DNA of 59,768 bases from Phycisphaerae bacterium. Lineage in GTDB: Bacteria > Planctomycetota > Phycisphaerae > UBA1845 > Fen-1342. Shown piece by piece: positions 24,224 to 32,498 of the stretch. The stretch is from contig JANQNU010000089.1 of the NCBI GenBank assembly GCA_028279405.1, positions 1 to 59,768 on the forward strand. The letters run 5' to 3'. Position 1 is the first letter of the stretch; the number at the start of each line of letters is the position of its first letter. The notes under the pieces were generated by a model, which saw nothing but the letters and a program-made list of their open reading frames with translations, made no database searches and was not told where the DNA came from. Made by a program: the position numbers and the translations under genes.

Positions 24224-26034
24224 GACGGTTCACTCCCTGTCGTCGGCGCTGCGCCCGACGCCTTGGCTCCCGGGGACGGCCCGTCGAGGGCAGGCTCCGA
24301 TTCGCCGGTGCGTTCGGCCCGCACGCGGGCAATGGTCTCGATGTGCGTAACCCGCAAGACTTCTTCCAGCGTCGAAAGTCCACGATCCGCCAGCTGCAAT
24401 CCATGCTCGCGGATCGTCTGCCAACCAGCCTGCTGCAGGTGCGTTCGGATCTGGTCCTCGCCCGCGCCGGCGTGGATCAGGTCGCGGACGTTGTCGTTAA
24501 CGGTCATGATCTCGAAAACTGCCACACGCCCCGAAAAGCCGGTTTGGTGGCATTTCGAGCAGCCCTCCCCCTTCCGATAGATCTGGCGGCTGCGTCCGCT
24601 GCGGTCGGCGTCGGCGAGCGCTGTCGGCGAGGGGTAGTACGATACGAGGCAGTGCGGGCAGTTTTTGCGCACCAGTCGCTGCGCAACCACGCTGTTGAGC
24701 GCCGAAGCAAGCAGATACGGTTCGATTCCCATATCCAGCAGACGTGCCACCGCACCGACCGCAGTGTTGGTGTGCAGCGTGGAGAGCACGACGTGTCCGG
24801 TCAAGGCGGCTTGGATGCCGACGCGCGCTGTCTCGCCGTCACGGATCTCACCGACCAGAATCACATCCGGATCCTGGCGCAGCACGGAGCGCAGCACGCG
24901 CGGGAAGGTGAGTCCGATCCCGTCCGTGATCTGGACCTGGTTAACCAGGTCCAGCTGATACTCGACCGGATCCTCGACCGTTACCACATTGCGCCCGTAC
25001 TCCTTGAGTTGATCGAGCGCGCAATAGAGCGTGGTCGTCTTGCCGCTACCGGTCGGACCGGTCACGAGCACGAGCCCGTGCGGCCGTCGCAACCCGGCGA
25101 GGAACCGCTCGAGCCCGGGCCCCTCGAACCCCAGCTGCTCGAGCGTCACGTTCAACCGTTCGCGGTCGAGAATTCGGATAACGACCTTCTCGCCGAGAAT
25201 CGTCGGCATCGTGGAGACACGCAGGTCGATGTCGCGCCCTTCCGCGACGACGTGCACACGTCCTTCCTGCGGCAGGCGCTTCTCCGAAATATCCATCTTG
25301 CCGATGACCTTGATGCGCGAAACGATCGCCGCGTGCATTCCGCTAGGCGGCTTCATCAGCTGCTGCAGCATCCCGTCGATGCGATATCGGATGCGCGTGC
25401 CGTTGCGATCGGGCTCGACGTGAATGTCACTGGCGTTGTGGCGAATCGCGGTGAGAATCGCGAGGTTGACCAGGTTGACGATCGGGCTGCCGTCGATCAT
25501 CCGGTCGATGTCGCGGCTGTTCTCCTCTTCTTCGGTCTCGCGCTCGACGACCTCCACGTCCGACTCGGTCAGGGAGGTCATGAACGACTCGACGCTCACA
25601 TGCGGCTTGGAATACTTCTCGAGATACTCCAGGATGTTCGGCTCGAGCGCCAACACCGGATTGATCCGGGTGTTGGTCATCTGTGCCAGACGGTCGATCG
25701 TCGGCAACGATTGTGGCTCGGCCATCGCGACGGTCAGCGTGCCTTCGACCAAGAACATCGGCAGCACCTTGAGGCGCTGGGCTTCGTCGTAATCGACCAG
25801 AGCGACGACCTTCGGATCGATCAGGCCGTGGCGTAGCACGCAGCCGTCGACGCCGATCTGGTTGGCGATCGCGTTGACCAGGGTCGGCGCGGTGACGATT
25901 CCCATGCCGACCAGGGTTTCGCCCAGACGCTTGTTGCCGCCCTTCTGGGCGTTGAGCGCGGACTCCAACTCGTCGGCCGTGATCAGGCCTTGCTCGACGA
26001 GCACGGATCCCAGTCGCTGCGTCCGCTTGAGCAC
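24220..26034 (-). CDS. pilB: PilB/GspE assembly ATPase
   Basis: A 604-residue cytoplasmic motor. The N-terminal region (about 1-150) has the MshEN-type layout (RLGSVLVEQGLITADELESAL, LKVLPMFLVEGTLTVAMAEP), a fold that binds cyclic di-GMP in several homologues. The ATPase core has Walker A GPTGSGKTTT, Asp box VEDPVEYQLDLVNQ, Walker B ILVGEIRD and the His box TGHVVLSTLHTN. A CPHC...CSKC zinc motif is typical of extension ATPases. It powers pilus extension or secretion. The nearby HD-GYP and GGDEF genes fit control by cyclic di-GMP through the MshEN region. Confidence 0.95.
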   Translation of the reverse strand: MLKRTQRLGSVLVEQGLITADELESALNAQKGGNKRLGETLVGMGIVTAPTLVNAIANQIGVDGCVLRHGLIDPKVVALVDYDEAQRLKVLPMFLVEGTLTVAMAEPQSLPTIDRLAQMTNTRINPVLALEPNILEYLEKYSKPHVSVESFMTSLTESDVEVVERETEEEENSRDIDRMIDGSPIVNLVNLAILTAIRHNASDIHVEPDRNGTRIRYRIDGMLQQLMKPPSGMHAAIVSRIKVIGKMDISEKRLPQEGRVHVVAEGRDIDLRVSTMPTILGEKVVIRILDRERLNVTLEQLGFEGPGLERFLAGLRRPHGLVLVTGPTGSGKTTTLYCALDQLKEYGRNVVTVEDPVEYQLDLVNQVQITDGIGLTFPRVLRSVLRQDPDVILVGEIRDGETARVGIQAALTGHVVLSTLHTNTAVGAVARLLDMGIEPYLLASALNSVVAQRLVRKNCPHCLVSYYPSPTALADADRSGRSRQIYRKGEGCSKCHQTGFSGRVAVFEIMTVNDNVRDLIHAGAGEDQIRTHLQQAGWQTIREHGLQLADRGLSTLEEVLRVTHIETIARVRAERTGESEPALDGPSPGAKASGAAPTTGSEPS

Positions 26035-26043
26035 GATTGCTCC

Positions 26044-26376
26044 CTACAGATAACTTCGCACGGCCGCTTCGACCGTGTCGTAGATCGAGAAGCGCCGGAT
26101 TGACTTCGTCAACGCCAGCGACTCACGCACCGTATCGGTCAGGGCAGCCAGCCGCGGCCGAAGCGGGCCGAGCGTCAAGTTGCCGCAGCGCTCCAGCAGG
26201 AATTCGATGCCAGCGCTGTCCAGAAACGTCACGTGCGACATGTCGATCACCATGCGAACCGCGGTCCCCCCGTGATCGACGAACGCAATGCGCGTTTCCG
26301 GGATCGTCCCCTCCGTCAGGGCGTCGCGCGGCACCATCACGGTCACCGTTCCCTGTTTCTCGACATCCACCCGCAT
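26044..26376 (-). CDS. STAS-domain anti-sigma factor antagonist-like protein
   Basis: A 110-residue single-domain protein. The STAS core is seen in VRMVIDMSHVTFLDSAGIEFLLE, where DSAG carries the Ser that is phosphorylated in SpoIIAA-like proteins. N-terminal strands TVTVMVP and the terminal helix VEAAVRSYL complete the fold. Such proteins are switched by Ser phosphorylation and bind a partner kinase or sensor. No SpoIIAB-type kinase or sigma factor is adjacent. It is instead between a GGDEF-type protein and PilB, so it may relay a signal within this pilus regulatory block. Confidence 0.85.
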   Translation of the reverse strand: MRVDVEKQGTVTVMVPRDALTEGTIPETRIAFVDHGGTAVRMVIDMSHVTFLDSAGIEFLLERCGNLTLGPLRPRLAALTDTVRESLALTKSIRRFSIYDTVEAAVRSYL

Positions 26377-26388
26377 GCGTACCCCTCG

Positions 26389-27855
26389 TCAGACGGACTC
26401 CTGCCGCAACAGATGCTCCGGGATGCCCGTGCTCTCGTCCGTCACGATCGGCTGGTCGACTGCACGTGCATGCTCCACCAGTCCGGCCGCGCGCGCCATC
26501 AGACGATCCGGATCGATTCGCGGGAGATTGCTTTCGCTCTCCGTAAATGTCGGAAACGGTCGGCGGCCGGCGAACAAGGCGATTCCGGTCGACGCCACGC
26601 CCGCACGAATCTCGAGCGGGGTCTCCGCCAGCACGTCTTCCATCGCCTGAAACACACGCTGCTCGACGCTGCTGATGAGCTGCTCGGCCATCCGTCGCCC
26701 GAGCCCGGACTCCATCCGTCGAAACACGACGATGAAGCGGTCGTCCGCGAAGCGCCCGATCAGGTCCCCGCGGCCGACACGACTGCGGAGTATGTCGCCG
26801 ATACTCTCGATCACACGATCGCGGGTCGCCCAGCGGCCGCGGTCATCCAGGCCGCGCAATCCCTCGATCGCGAGTGCCACCAGCACCAGCGGCTCGTGCT
26901 GCTCGTCCGACTGAAGGGCAACCCGATGCAACGCCGTCAGAAACTCCATGCGGTTGAGCACGCCGCTCTGACGATCGGTCTGCTCCGAAAGCTCGAGACG
27001 CCGAAGTCCGAGAACTGCCGTCCAAAGCAGCCGCAATTGGTCCCGTACGATCTCTGCCACCCAGAGCGGCGGAATCAGGCCGTGCTCGAAACCGCGCACG
27101 CGGATGATCGCCGGCAGTGCGGCAGGCGCCGACAGCGGCAACAGCCACGCGCTGGCATCCACGCTCTCGGGCGCCGTCATCGTGCGCGGCTGGCGTCCGC
27201 GGCTGATCCGGACATTGCCATCGGCCAGGCAGGCGGCGACGACCGGATCCCGCGCGGAGGGCAGTTCGCCCAACTGGTCGACCGCGGCCCCGCACGGCAG
27301 GAGTTTCTCGCCGTCCGCGGAGAGCGTGTACGTTCGAATGCCCAGTGCGCTGAAGCGACGGTGAAGCGCCTCGCGAACGAACTGATCGAAATCACCCGGC
27401 CCCGGCGACAGCGCCGCCTGCGTGAGCGTGTCCTGTTTCAGCAGGTTGCCGAGCTCGGCGGAAAAGGCCCGCAATCGGAGCGGCCAGTTGTCCGGCTGCG
27501 GCGTCGGAACCGGCAGCCCCGCCTCGCTGCGGGCCGCGACCAGTCCGAGCAGGCCAAGCACGGCGCCGGCAATGGCAGCGAACAACAGCGTGTTACCGGC
27601 CGGCGTTTGACTGTTGACGGCCAGGACGATCGCCCCGGTCAGCCCGGTCACCACGCCGACTCCCACGCCCGCGCGGCGCCCGACCGAGCGCGACAGCAGA
27701 ACCACGCCACCACTCAACAATCCGATCAACAGCAGAGAGATCGTCGAGGACATGTCCGTATAGCGCGGCAGCAGTGCGGCCCCACCCGCAACGCCGCCGA
27801 TCAGGCACGAGACACCCCAAAATACCGGGCGTTCATGTTCCTTCAGCGGTCTCAT
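26389..27855 (-). CDS. Membrane protein with degenerate GGDEF domain
   Basis: A 488-residue protein with four or five N-terminal hydrophobic segments (about 10-110), then a GAF-like sensory region (about 120-290), and a C-terminal GGDEF-family domain introduced by DRQSGVLNRMEFLTAL. The signature is RFADDRF instead of RxGGDEF. Two of the catalytic residues are therefore altered, so diguanylate cyclase activity is doubtful. It may bind nucleotide or act as a scaffold. It lies 2 bp from the HD-GYP gene and 12 bp from the STAS gene, clearly in one operon. A membrane signal receiver for the pilus system is the simplest reading. Confidence 0.82.
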   Translation of the reverse strand: MRPLKEHERPVFWGVSCLIGGVAGGAALLPRYTDMSSTISLLLIGLLSGGVVLLSRSVGRRAGVGVGVVTGLTGAIVLAVNSQTPAGNTLLFAAIAGAVLGLLGLVAARSEAGLPVPTPQPDNWPLRLRAFSAELGNLLKQDTLTQAALSPGPGDFDQFVREALHRRFSALGIRTYTLSADGEKLLPCGAAVDQLGELPSARDPVVAACLADGNVRISRGRQPRTMTAPESVDASAWLLPLSAPAALPAIIRVRGFEHGLIPPLWVAEIVRDQLRLLWTAVLGLRRLELSEQTDRQSGVLNRMEFLTALHRVALQSDEQHEPLVLVALAIEGLRGLDDRGRWATRDRVIESIGDILRSRVGRGDLIGRFADDRFIVVFRRMESGLGRRMAEQLISSVEQRVFQAMEDVLAETPLEIRAGVASTGIALFAGRRPFPTFTESESNLPRIDPDRLMARAAGLVEHARAVDQPIVTDESTGIPEHLLRQESV

Positions 27856-27857
27856 CG

Positions 27858-29075
27858 CTATGTTTCACCTCCGCTGCTCTCGTCAGCGAGGTGCGCGAAG
27901 CGCCACGCGAAGTCCGCCGGCTGTTCCTGACGGTAGCGGGCGAATGCTTCGATGAACGTATTGGCAATTACGGGGTCAGTTACCCGGCCGGCCTCCTCGT
28001 GCAGGATGGCGATCGCTTTCTGGATCGTGAATCCGCGTCGATAGGAGCGCGACGAGGTCAGCGCATCGAAGATGTCGACGACATGCGTGATTCGCGCCGG
28101 AAGCGGGATATCGTGCCCCTTCAGACCTCGCGGATAGCCACTGCCGTCATGGTTTTCGTGGTGATACAGGACGGCGTCCAGCACGCGTTCGAAGCGTTTG
28201 ACCGGCTTCAAGACTTCGTAGCCGATCTCAGGGTGCTTGCGGATCGCGGCAAACTCCCGCTCGGTCAAGCGACCCGGTTTGTTGAGGATCGCTTCCGGGA
28301 CACCGATCTTGCCTACGTCGTGCAGCAGCCCGCCCCACTCGAGCAATTCCAACTCTTCCTTGGGCAGGCCCAGCGCTTCGCCGGTCATGCGCGCCAGCCA
28401 CCCGACGCGCTCCGAATGGCCACTGGTGTAGTTGTCTTTGGCATCGATTGCGGTGACCAGGGCGCGGATGGTCTCGATCGCGGTCTGCTGGAGCCGTTGG
28501 CCCATCAGGATGTTGTTGAGGACATGCTCGCCGTAGCCGAGCACGGACTCGACCGCCAGCATGTCGCCGGACTCGAAGTGCGGTTGCGCGGGGCCGCGCA
28601 GCGCAACAATCAGCCAGCATTCATCGATCGAACGCAGCGGACCGATCAACACGTGCGCCTGCTGGAGTGCGGCGGCCGCATCCGCATCGAGCGTCGGCAC
28701 CACAGCCCGGTGCGTACGACGGACCTCAGCGGCGACGAATTTCAGGTGTTTCATGCTCGCGCTGGGATCGAGCGGCAAGGCGGCCGGTTCCCCCGCGCTC
28801 TCAGTGTGGGCACAACCGCCGTCGGGCCGGATGAGCCAGGTCGTCGCCGAGAGCATCGAGGCGCAACGCTTGAGCAACGCGGCGCGGATCGTGTCGGGCT
28901 CGGTCAGCGTCGAGATCTTCTCGGTGATTTCGAAGACGAGATTGAGCTGCTCGTAGCAGCGCAACAGCTCCTTGCCAAGCTCGCCGTTCTCCTGCTCGAG
29001 CGCGTCGAGTCGGCGCAGCATCTCTTCCGAGTGCTGCAGGGCCGCGTCCACGCTGGAGTACTTCTGGCTGCTCAT
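27858..29075 (-). CDS. GAF/HD-GYP phosphodiesterase
   Basis: I chose the ATG at 29075 (MSSQKYSSVDAAL), since the frame further upstream overlaps the response regulator. The 405-residue product has a coiled-coil start (EEMLRRLDALEQENGELGKELLRCYE), a GAF-like domain to about residue 200 and an intact HD-GYP domain: LLHDVGKIGVP, HPEIGYEVL, YHHENHDGSGYPRGL, DIFDALTSSRSYR. The metal-binding His/Asp and the HHE..DGSGYP signature are complete, so hydrolysis of cyclic di-GMP is expected. Between a response regulator and a GGDEF protein, it probably sets the local cyclic di-GMP level seen by the pilus motor. Confidence 0.9.
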   Translation of the reverse strand: MSSQKYSSVDAALQHSEEMLRRLDALEQENGELGKELLRCYEQLNLVFEITEKISTLTEPDTIRAALLKRCASMLSATTWLIRPDGGCAHTESAGEPAALPLDPSASMKHLKFVAAEVRRTHRAVVPTLDADAAAALQQAHVLIGPLRSIDECWLIVALRGPAQPHFESGDMLAVESVLGYGEHVLNNILMGQRLQQTAIETIRALVTAIDAKDNYTSGHSERVGWLARMTGEALGLPKEELELLEWGGLLHDVGKIGVPEAILNKPGRLTEREFAAIRKHPEIGYEVLKPVKRFERVLDAVLYHHENHDGSGYPRGLKGHDIPLPARITHVVDIFDALTSSRSYRRGFTIQKAIAILHEEAGRVTDPVIANTFIEAFARYRQEQPADFAWRFAHLADESSGGET

Positions 29076-29085
29076 GGGTACCTGC

Positions 29086-29487
29086 TTACTGAACCTCACG
29101 CTGCTCGGCGGACGCGACGGCCGATGGTGGGCCGACAGCCGCCTCGACCTCGCGCAACAATTGCGAGGGACTGAAGGGCTTGGCGAAGATCTTGACGCGC
29201 TCCTGATCGAACTGCGAAATGATGTCGTGCTGATCGCAGCGCGAAGTGACCACGAAGACCTGCTTGAGCGCCAGACACTCGTCAAACGCCCGGCGGGTAA
29301 GCTCAATCCCGTCCACTTCGGGCATGTTGACGTCCGTGATCAGCAGGTCGATGTTCTGCGTCCGCAGTTGCTCGAGCGCTTCCACGCCGTTGGCGGCCTC
29401 GATCACTTCGTAGCCCTGCCGCTTGATCCACATCGCCAGAATTCGGCGAATATGAGCCTGGTCTTCGACCACCATGATTCGAATCAT
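29086..29487 (-). CDS. Single-domain response regulator
   Basis: A 133-residue CheY-like receiver without an output domain. MIRIMVVEDQAHIRR supplies the acidic pair, LLITDVNMPEVDG the phospho-acceptor Asp (about 53), VVTSR the conserved Thr/Ser and IFAKPFSP the Lys. It overlaps the histidine kinase stop by 4 bp, so the kinase is its likely donor. With no DNA-binding part, it probably acts on the HD-GYP protein, the pilus motor or another protein target. Confidence 0.92.
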   Translation of the reverse strand: MIRIMVVEDQAHIRRILAMWIKRQGYEVIEAANGVEALEQLRTQNIDLLITDVNMPEVDGIELTRRAFDECLALKQVFVVTSRCDQHDIISQFDQERVKIFAKPFSPSQLLREVEAAVGPPSAVASAEQREVQ

Positions 29488-31295
29488 GAATCCACCCCCG
29501 CCTTGGCCTCTGCAGCACGCAGCACCGGCAGCTCGGTCGTGAACGTCGACCCGCTGCCGGACTGACTCTCTACGCGAATGTTGCCGCCGTGCATGCGAAT
29601 GATTTCCCGCGAGATCGAGAGCCCCAGCCCGGTACCTTCTTCAGACTCCTCTTCGCCCGTGTCGACGCGGAAGAACTTGTCGAAGATCCGCTGGTGATAC
29701 TCCTCGGAGATACCGATCCCGGTATCGCTGACGCGCACCTTGAGAATGTTGTCTTCGGTCTCGAGATCGACCCTCACGGTACCGTTCTGTGGCGTGTATT
29801 TGATTGCGTTGCCGATCAGGTTGGTCCACACCTGAATCAGACGATGACGATCGCCGGAAACGAGCGGCACCTTCGACGGAATCTTGAGCACCAGGTCGAT
29901 CGCCTTTTTGTCGGCGTTGGCCTGCATGTCCTGGATCACCTGCCGCAGCATCTCGTCGACCCGCGTCGCCGTCCGCGCCAGGCGCGCCGCACCGGCCTCG
30001 ATCTGCGAAACACTGAGGACGTCCTCGATCAGACGCGACAAACGCCGTGTTTCGCCCATGATCACGTTGTAGCACTCGCGGCGGGTCTGCTCGTCGTCGA
30101 AGAAGTCCTCGGTCAATGTCTCGGTGTATGCCCGGATATTGGTCAACGGCGTCCGCAGCTCGTGCGTGATGTGTGCGAGGAACTCGTCGCGTGAGCGCTC
30201 CGCTTGCTTGAGCTGCGAGACGTCCTGCACCATCACCGTCAAATCCTGTGCCACTGAACCGGTCACCACCGGCGTCAGGCGGACCACGGTGTCGTCGGGA
30301 CCGCCGGCCTGCACATCGATACCGGTGTCGTTGACGTGGTTGCGCAGATCGCCGAAGCACTGCACGACGGCCTTGTTCTCCAGAACAGCATCCAGCGGCT
30401 GGCGACCGGAAACCGGTTCGATGCCGAGGAAACGCTGCGCCGCCGGATTGCTGTACGTCAGGTGACCGGCATGATCGACACGAACCAGCCCGACCGGCAG
30501 CGCCTCGAGCACATCCTTGAACGGCGTCCCGCAAACGTCCGGACGAGTCGTGATCACCTCGCGACATCGGAATTCGTCGAGTTCGCGATGGATCTTGGTG
30601 ACCTCTTCGACCAGCTCGTTCCACGCTCCGGTGATCTCGCTGGCCGTCGCCGGCACCTGCAACGTCTCGATCGTCTGCTCGTCCCCGCTGTGATAGGCAA
30701 GCAGACTGTCACACACCAGTCCCAACGGACGGATCCGTTTGGACAACACGCGGTAGGTCCACAGTAGGACCAGCAACGCGACGATCGTTACCACACCGTA
30801 GGATGTCCAGAGCAACCCGCGCATGCCCCAGGCACTTGGCGGAGAGAAGGCGATCCGTAACGTTCCCGCATGGCCCGGCCCGGTCAGCGCCGCGCTCAGC
30901 TCAAGCAACTCAGCTTGCTCGGGACGCGCGCCGAACGTGTGATCGAAAGGGGTCCGCGTCGCCTCGTCGGCGTCGGTCGGATCGATCTTGATCTCGCACC
31001 AGGCGACGCTCGGCATTCGCAACAGCGTCGCCCCGACGGCCTGATAATCACGCGACTCCTTCATCTCCTCTTCCACCAGTCGGCGGGCGAGGTTCATCGT
31101 GATCGGGGCCGCGTCGGTGACGCTGCGCGCATCGGCGCGATGGAACGCGTGCAACGAGACCGCCTCGAGCACGACGAACATCGCCACGACGAGCCCGATG
31201 GCCATCAACGCGAACGCACTGACAACGTCCCCGCCGAGGAAATGTACGGCGGGTCCGCTGAGCTTTCGCGCAACATCTGCGAACGATCGGGACAT
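29484..31295 (-). CDS. Membrane-bound PAS histidine kinase
   Basis: A 603-residue sensor kinase. Two membrane helices (about 22-48 and 178-200) flank a periplasmic sensor domain, then a HAMP-like linker, a PAS domain (VLEALPVGLVRVDHAGHLTYSNP), the HisKA helix EFLAHITHELRTPLTNIRAYTETL with the phospho-His, and a complete HATPase (NLIGNAIKYTPQNG, DTGIGISEE, GTGLGLSISREI). It is the first gene of the minus-strand train and has its own GGAG ribosome site. The periplasmic ligand is unknown. The membrane location and operon context suggest it reads envelope or surface conditions to control pilus function. Confidence 0.93.
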   Translation of the reverse strand: MSRSFADVARKLSGPAVHFLGGDVVSAFALMAIGLVVAMFVVLEAVSLHAFHRADARSVTDAAPITMNLARRLVEEEMKESRDYQAVGATLLRMPSVAWCEIKIDPTDADEATRTPFDHTFGARPEQAELLELSAALTGPGHAGTLRIAFSPPSAWGMRGLLWTSYGVVTIVALLVLLWTYRVLSKRIRPLGLVCDSLLAYHSGDEQTIETLQVPATASEITGAWNELVEEVTKIHRELDEFRCREVITTRPDVCGTPFKDVLEALPVGLVRVDHAGHLTYSNPAAQRFLGIEPVSGRQPLDAVLENKAVVQCFGDLRNHVNDTGIDVQAGGPDDTVVRLTPVVTGSVAQDLTVMVQDVSQLKQAERSRDEFLAHITHELRTPLTNIRAYTETLTEDFFDDEQTRRECYNVIMGETRRLSRLIEDVLSVSQIEAGAARLARTATRVDEMLRQVIQDMQANADKKAIDLVLKIPSKVPLVSGDRHRLIQVWTNLIGNAIKYTPQNGTVRVDLETEDNILKVRVSDTGIGISEEYHQRIFDKFFRVDTGEEESEEGTGLGLSISREIIRMHGGNIRVESQSGSGSTFTTELPVLRAAEAKAGVDS

Positions 31296-31465
31296 AACGA
31301 CTCCATAGGAGCGATCAAAACTCGTCCGTCTCTATATCGATGAAGTGCGCACGGACCTTTGGAGGGCATTGCGCCCCGAAGGAAGATTCAGTCGGCAGTT
31401 ATCGATCCCTGCACGTTGGGGGGCGGTAATAACGTGCGGCCCGCGTGAACGGAGCCGCTCCCGGA

Positions 31466-32404
31466 TCAGTGAGCGGAGTCGACCGTGCGAAACCACGCAA
31501 CGGTTTTTTGCAAGCCGTCGCGCCGCGCAACCTGCGGCTGCCAGTCCAACTCGCGCCGGGCGCGCGCGATATCGGGCCGTCGGACATTCGGGTCGTCACC
31601 CGGACGCGGCACCAACTCTAGCGTGCTCGAACCCCCGACGATGGCAATCACTTCCTCGGCGAACTGCCGAATCGTCACTTCGTCGGGATTGCCGATATTG
31701 ACCGGCCCCTCGACGTCACTGGCCGCCAGGCGCACGAGACCGTCGATCAGGTCATCGACATAGCAGAAACTGCGCGTCTGAGAGCCGTCCCCGTGAATTG
31801 TGATCGGTTTTCCGGCCAGGGCTTGTGCAATAAATGTCGGCAGCGCGCGACCGTCGGCGAGCCGCATCCGTGGACCGTACGTGTTGAAGATCCGAACCAT
31901 CCGCACTGCTACGCCATGCTTGGCTCCGTAAGCGGTCACGAGCGCCTCAGCGAACCGCTTGCCCTCGTCATAGCAGGACCGCGGCCCGATCGGGTTTACG
32001 TTGCCCCAGTACGACTCCTTCTGCGGATGCTCAAGCGGGTTGCCGTAAACCTCGCTGGTACTCGTGTGCAAGAAGCGGGCCCCCTGCGACCGCGCGAAAT
32101 CCAGCAGGTTCCAGACGCCGCGCGAACAGACGGCGAGAATCTCGAGCCGCAGCGGATCGAAATCGATCGGCGACGCCGGACACGCAAGATTGCAGACTAG
32201 GTCGAACGGGCCTTCTATCGCGAGGGGTTGCGTGATGTCGTGGGAATGAAATGCAAACCGCTCCTCGGCCTCCAAATCACGCACGTTGCGATTGCTGCCG
32301 CTCGCGAGGTTGTCGACCCCGACAACCGCATGGCCGTCGTTCAGGTAGCGCCGTGTGAGGTGATATCCGATAAACCCGGCGCAGCCGGCAACCAAAACCC
32401 GCAC
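31466..32404 (-). CDS. UDP-glucuronate decarboxylase (UXS-type SDR)
   Basis: The GTG at 32404 is 7 nt after AAGGAG and gives 312 residues, the usual length of soluble UXS enzymes. The Rossmann start is VRVLVAGCAGFIGYHL (an AGCAGFIG variant of TGGAGFIG). Catalytic features are TSTSEVYG and YDEGK, and the UXS-typical PIGPRSCYDEGKRFAEAL and RIFNTYGPRM are intact. The enzyme converts UDP-glucuronate to UDP-xylose with NAD. The gene is divergent from UDP-glucose dehydrogenase, which makes its substrate, with 94 bp between the starts. Confidence 0.9.
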   Translation of the reverse strand: MRVLVAGCAGFIGYHLTRRYLNDGHAVVGVDNLASGSNRNVRDLEAEERFAFHSHDITQPLAIEGPFDLVCNLACPASPIDFDPLRLEILAVCSRGVWNLLDFARSQGARFLHTSTSEVYGNPLEHPQKESYWGNVNPIGPRSCYDEGKRFAEALVTAYGAKHGVAVRMVRIFNTYGPRMRLADGRALPTFIAQALAGKPITIHGDGSQTRSFCYVDDLIDGLVRLAASDVEGPVNIGNPDEVTIRQFAEEVIAIVGGSSTLELVPRPGDDPNVRRPDIARARRELDWQPQVARRDGLQKTVAWFRTVDSAH

Positions 32405-32498
32405 CACTCCGCTCCTTCCAGAAGGAACTGCCGCTTCGCTTGATCCGCGATCCGCGATTATAGTCGCAGGGAGAGAACGGACCCAGCGAGGGATTATC

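Noticed and set aside
24343-25836. 497-codon plus-strand frame opposite pilB
   Set aside because: High GC leaves long antisense frames open; the minus strand carries a complete, motif-rich ATPase.
26233-27930. 565-codon plus-strand frame opposite the STAS and GGDEF genes
   Set aside because: It spans two well-supported minus-strand genes and has biased His/Arg/Gln composition without any family motif.
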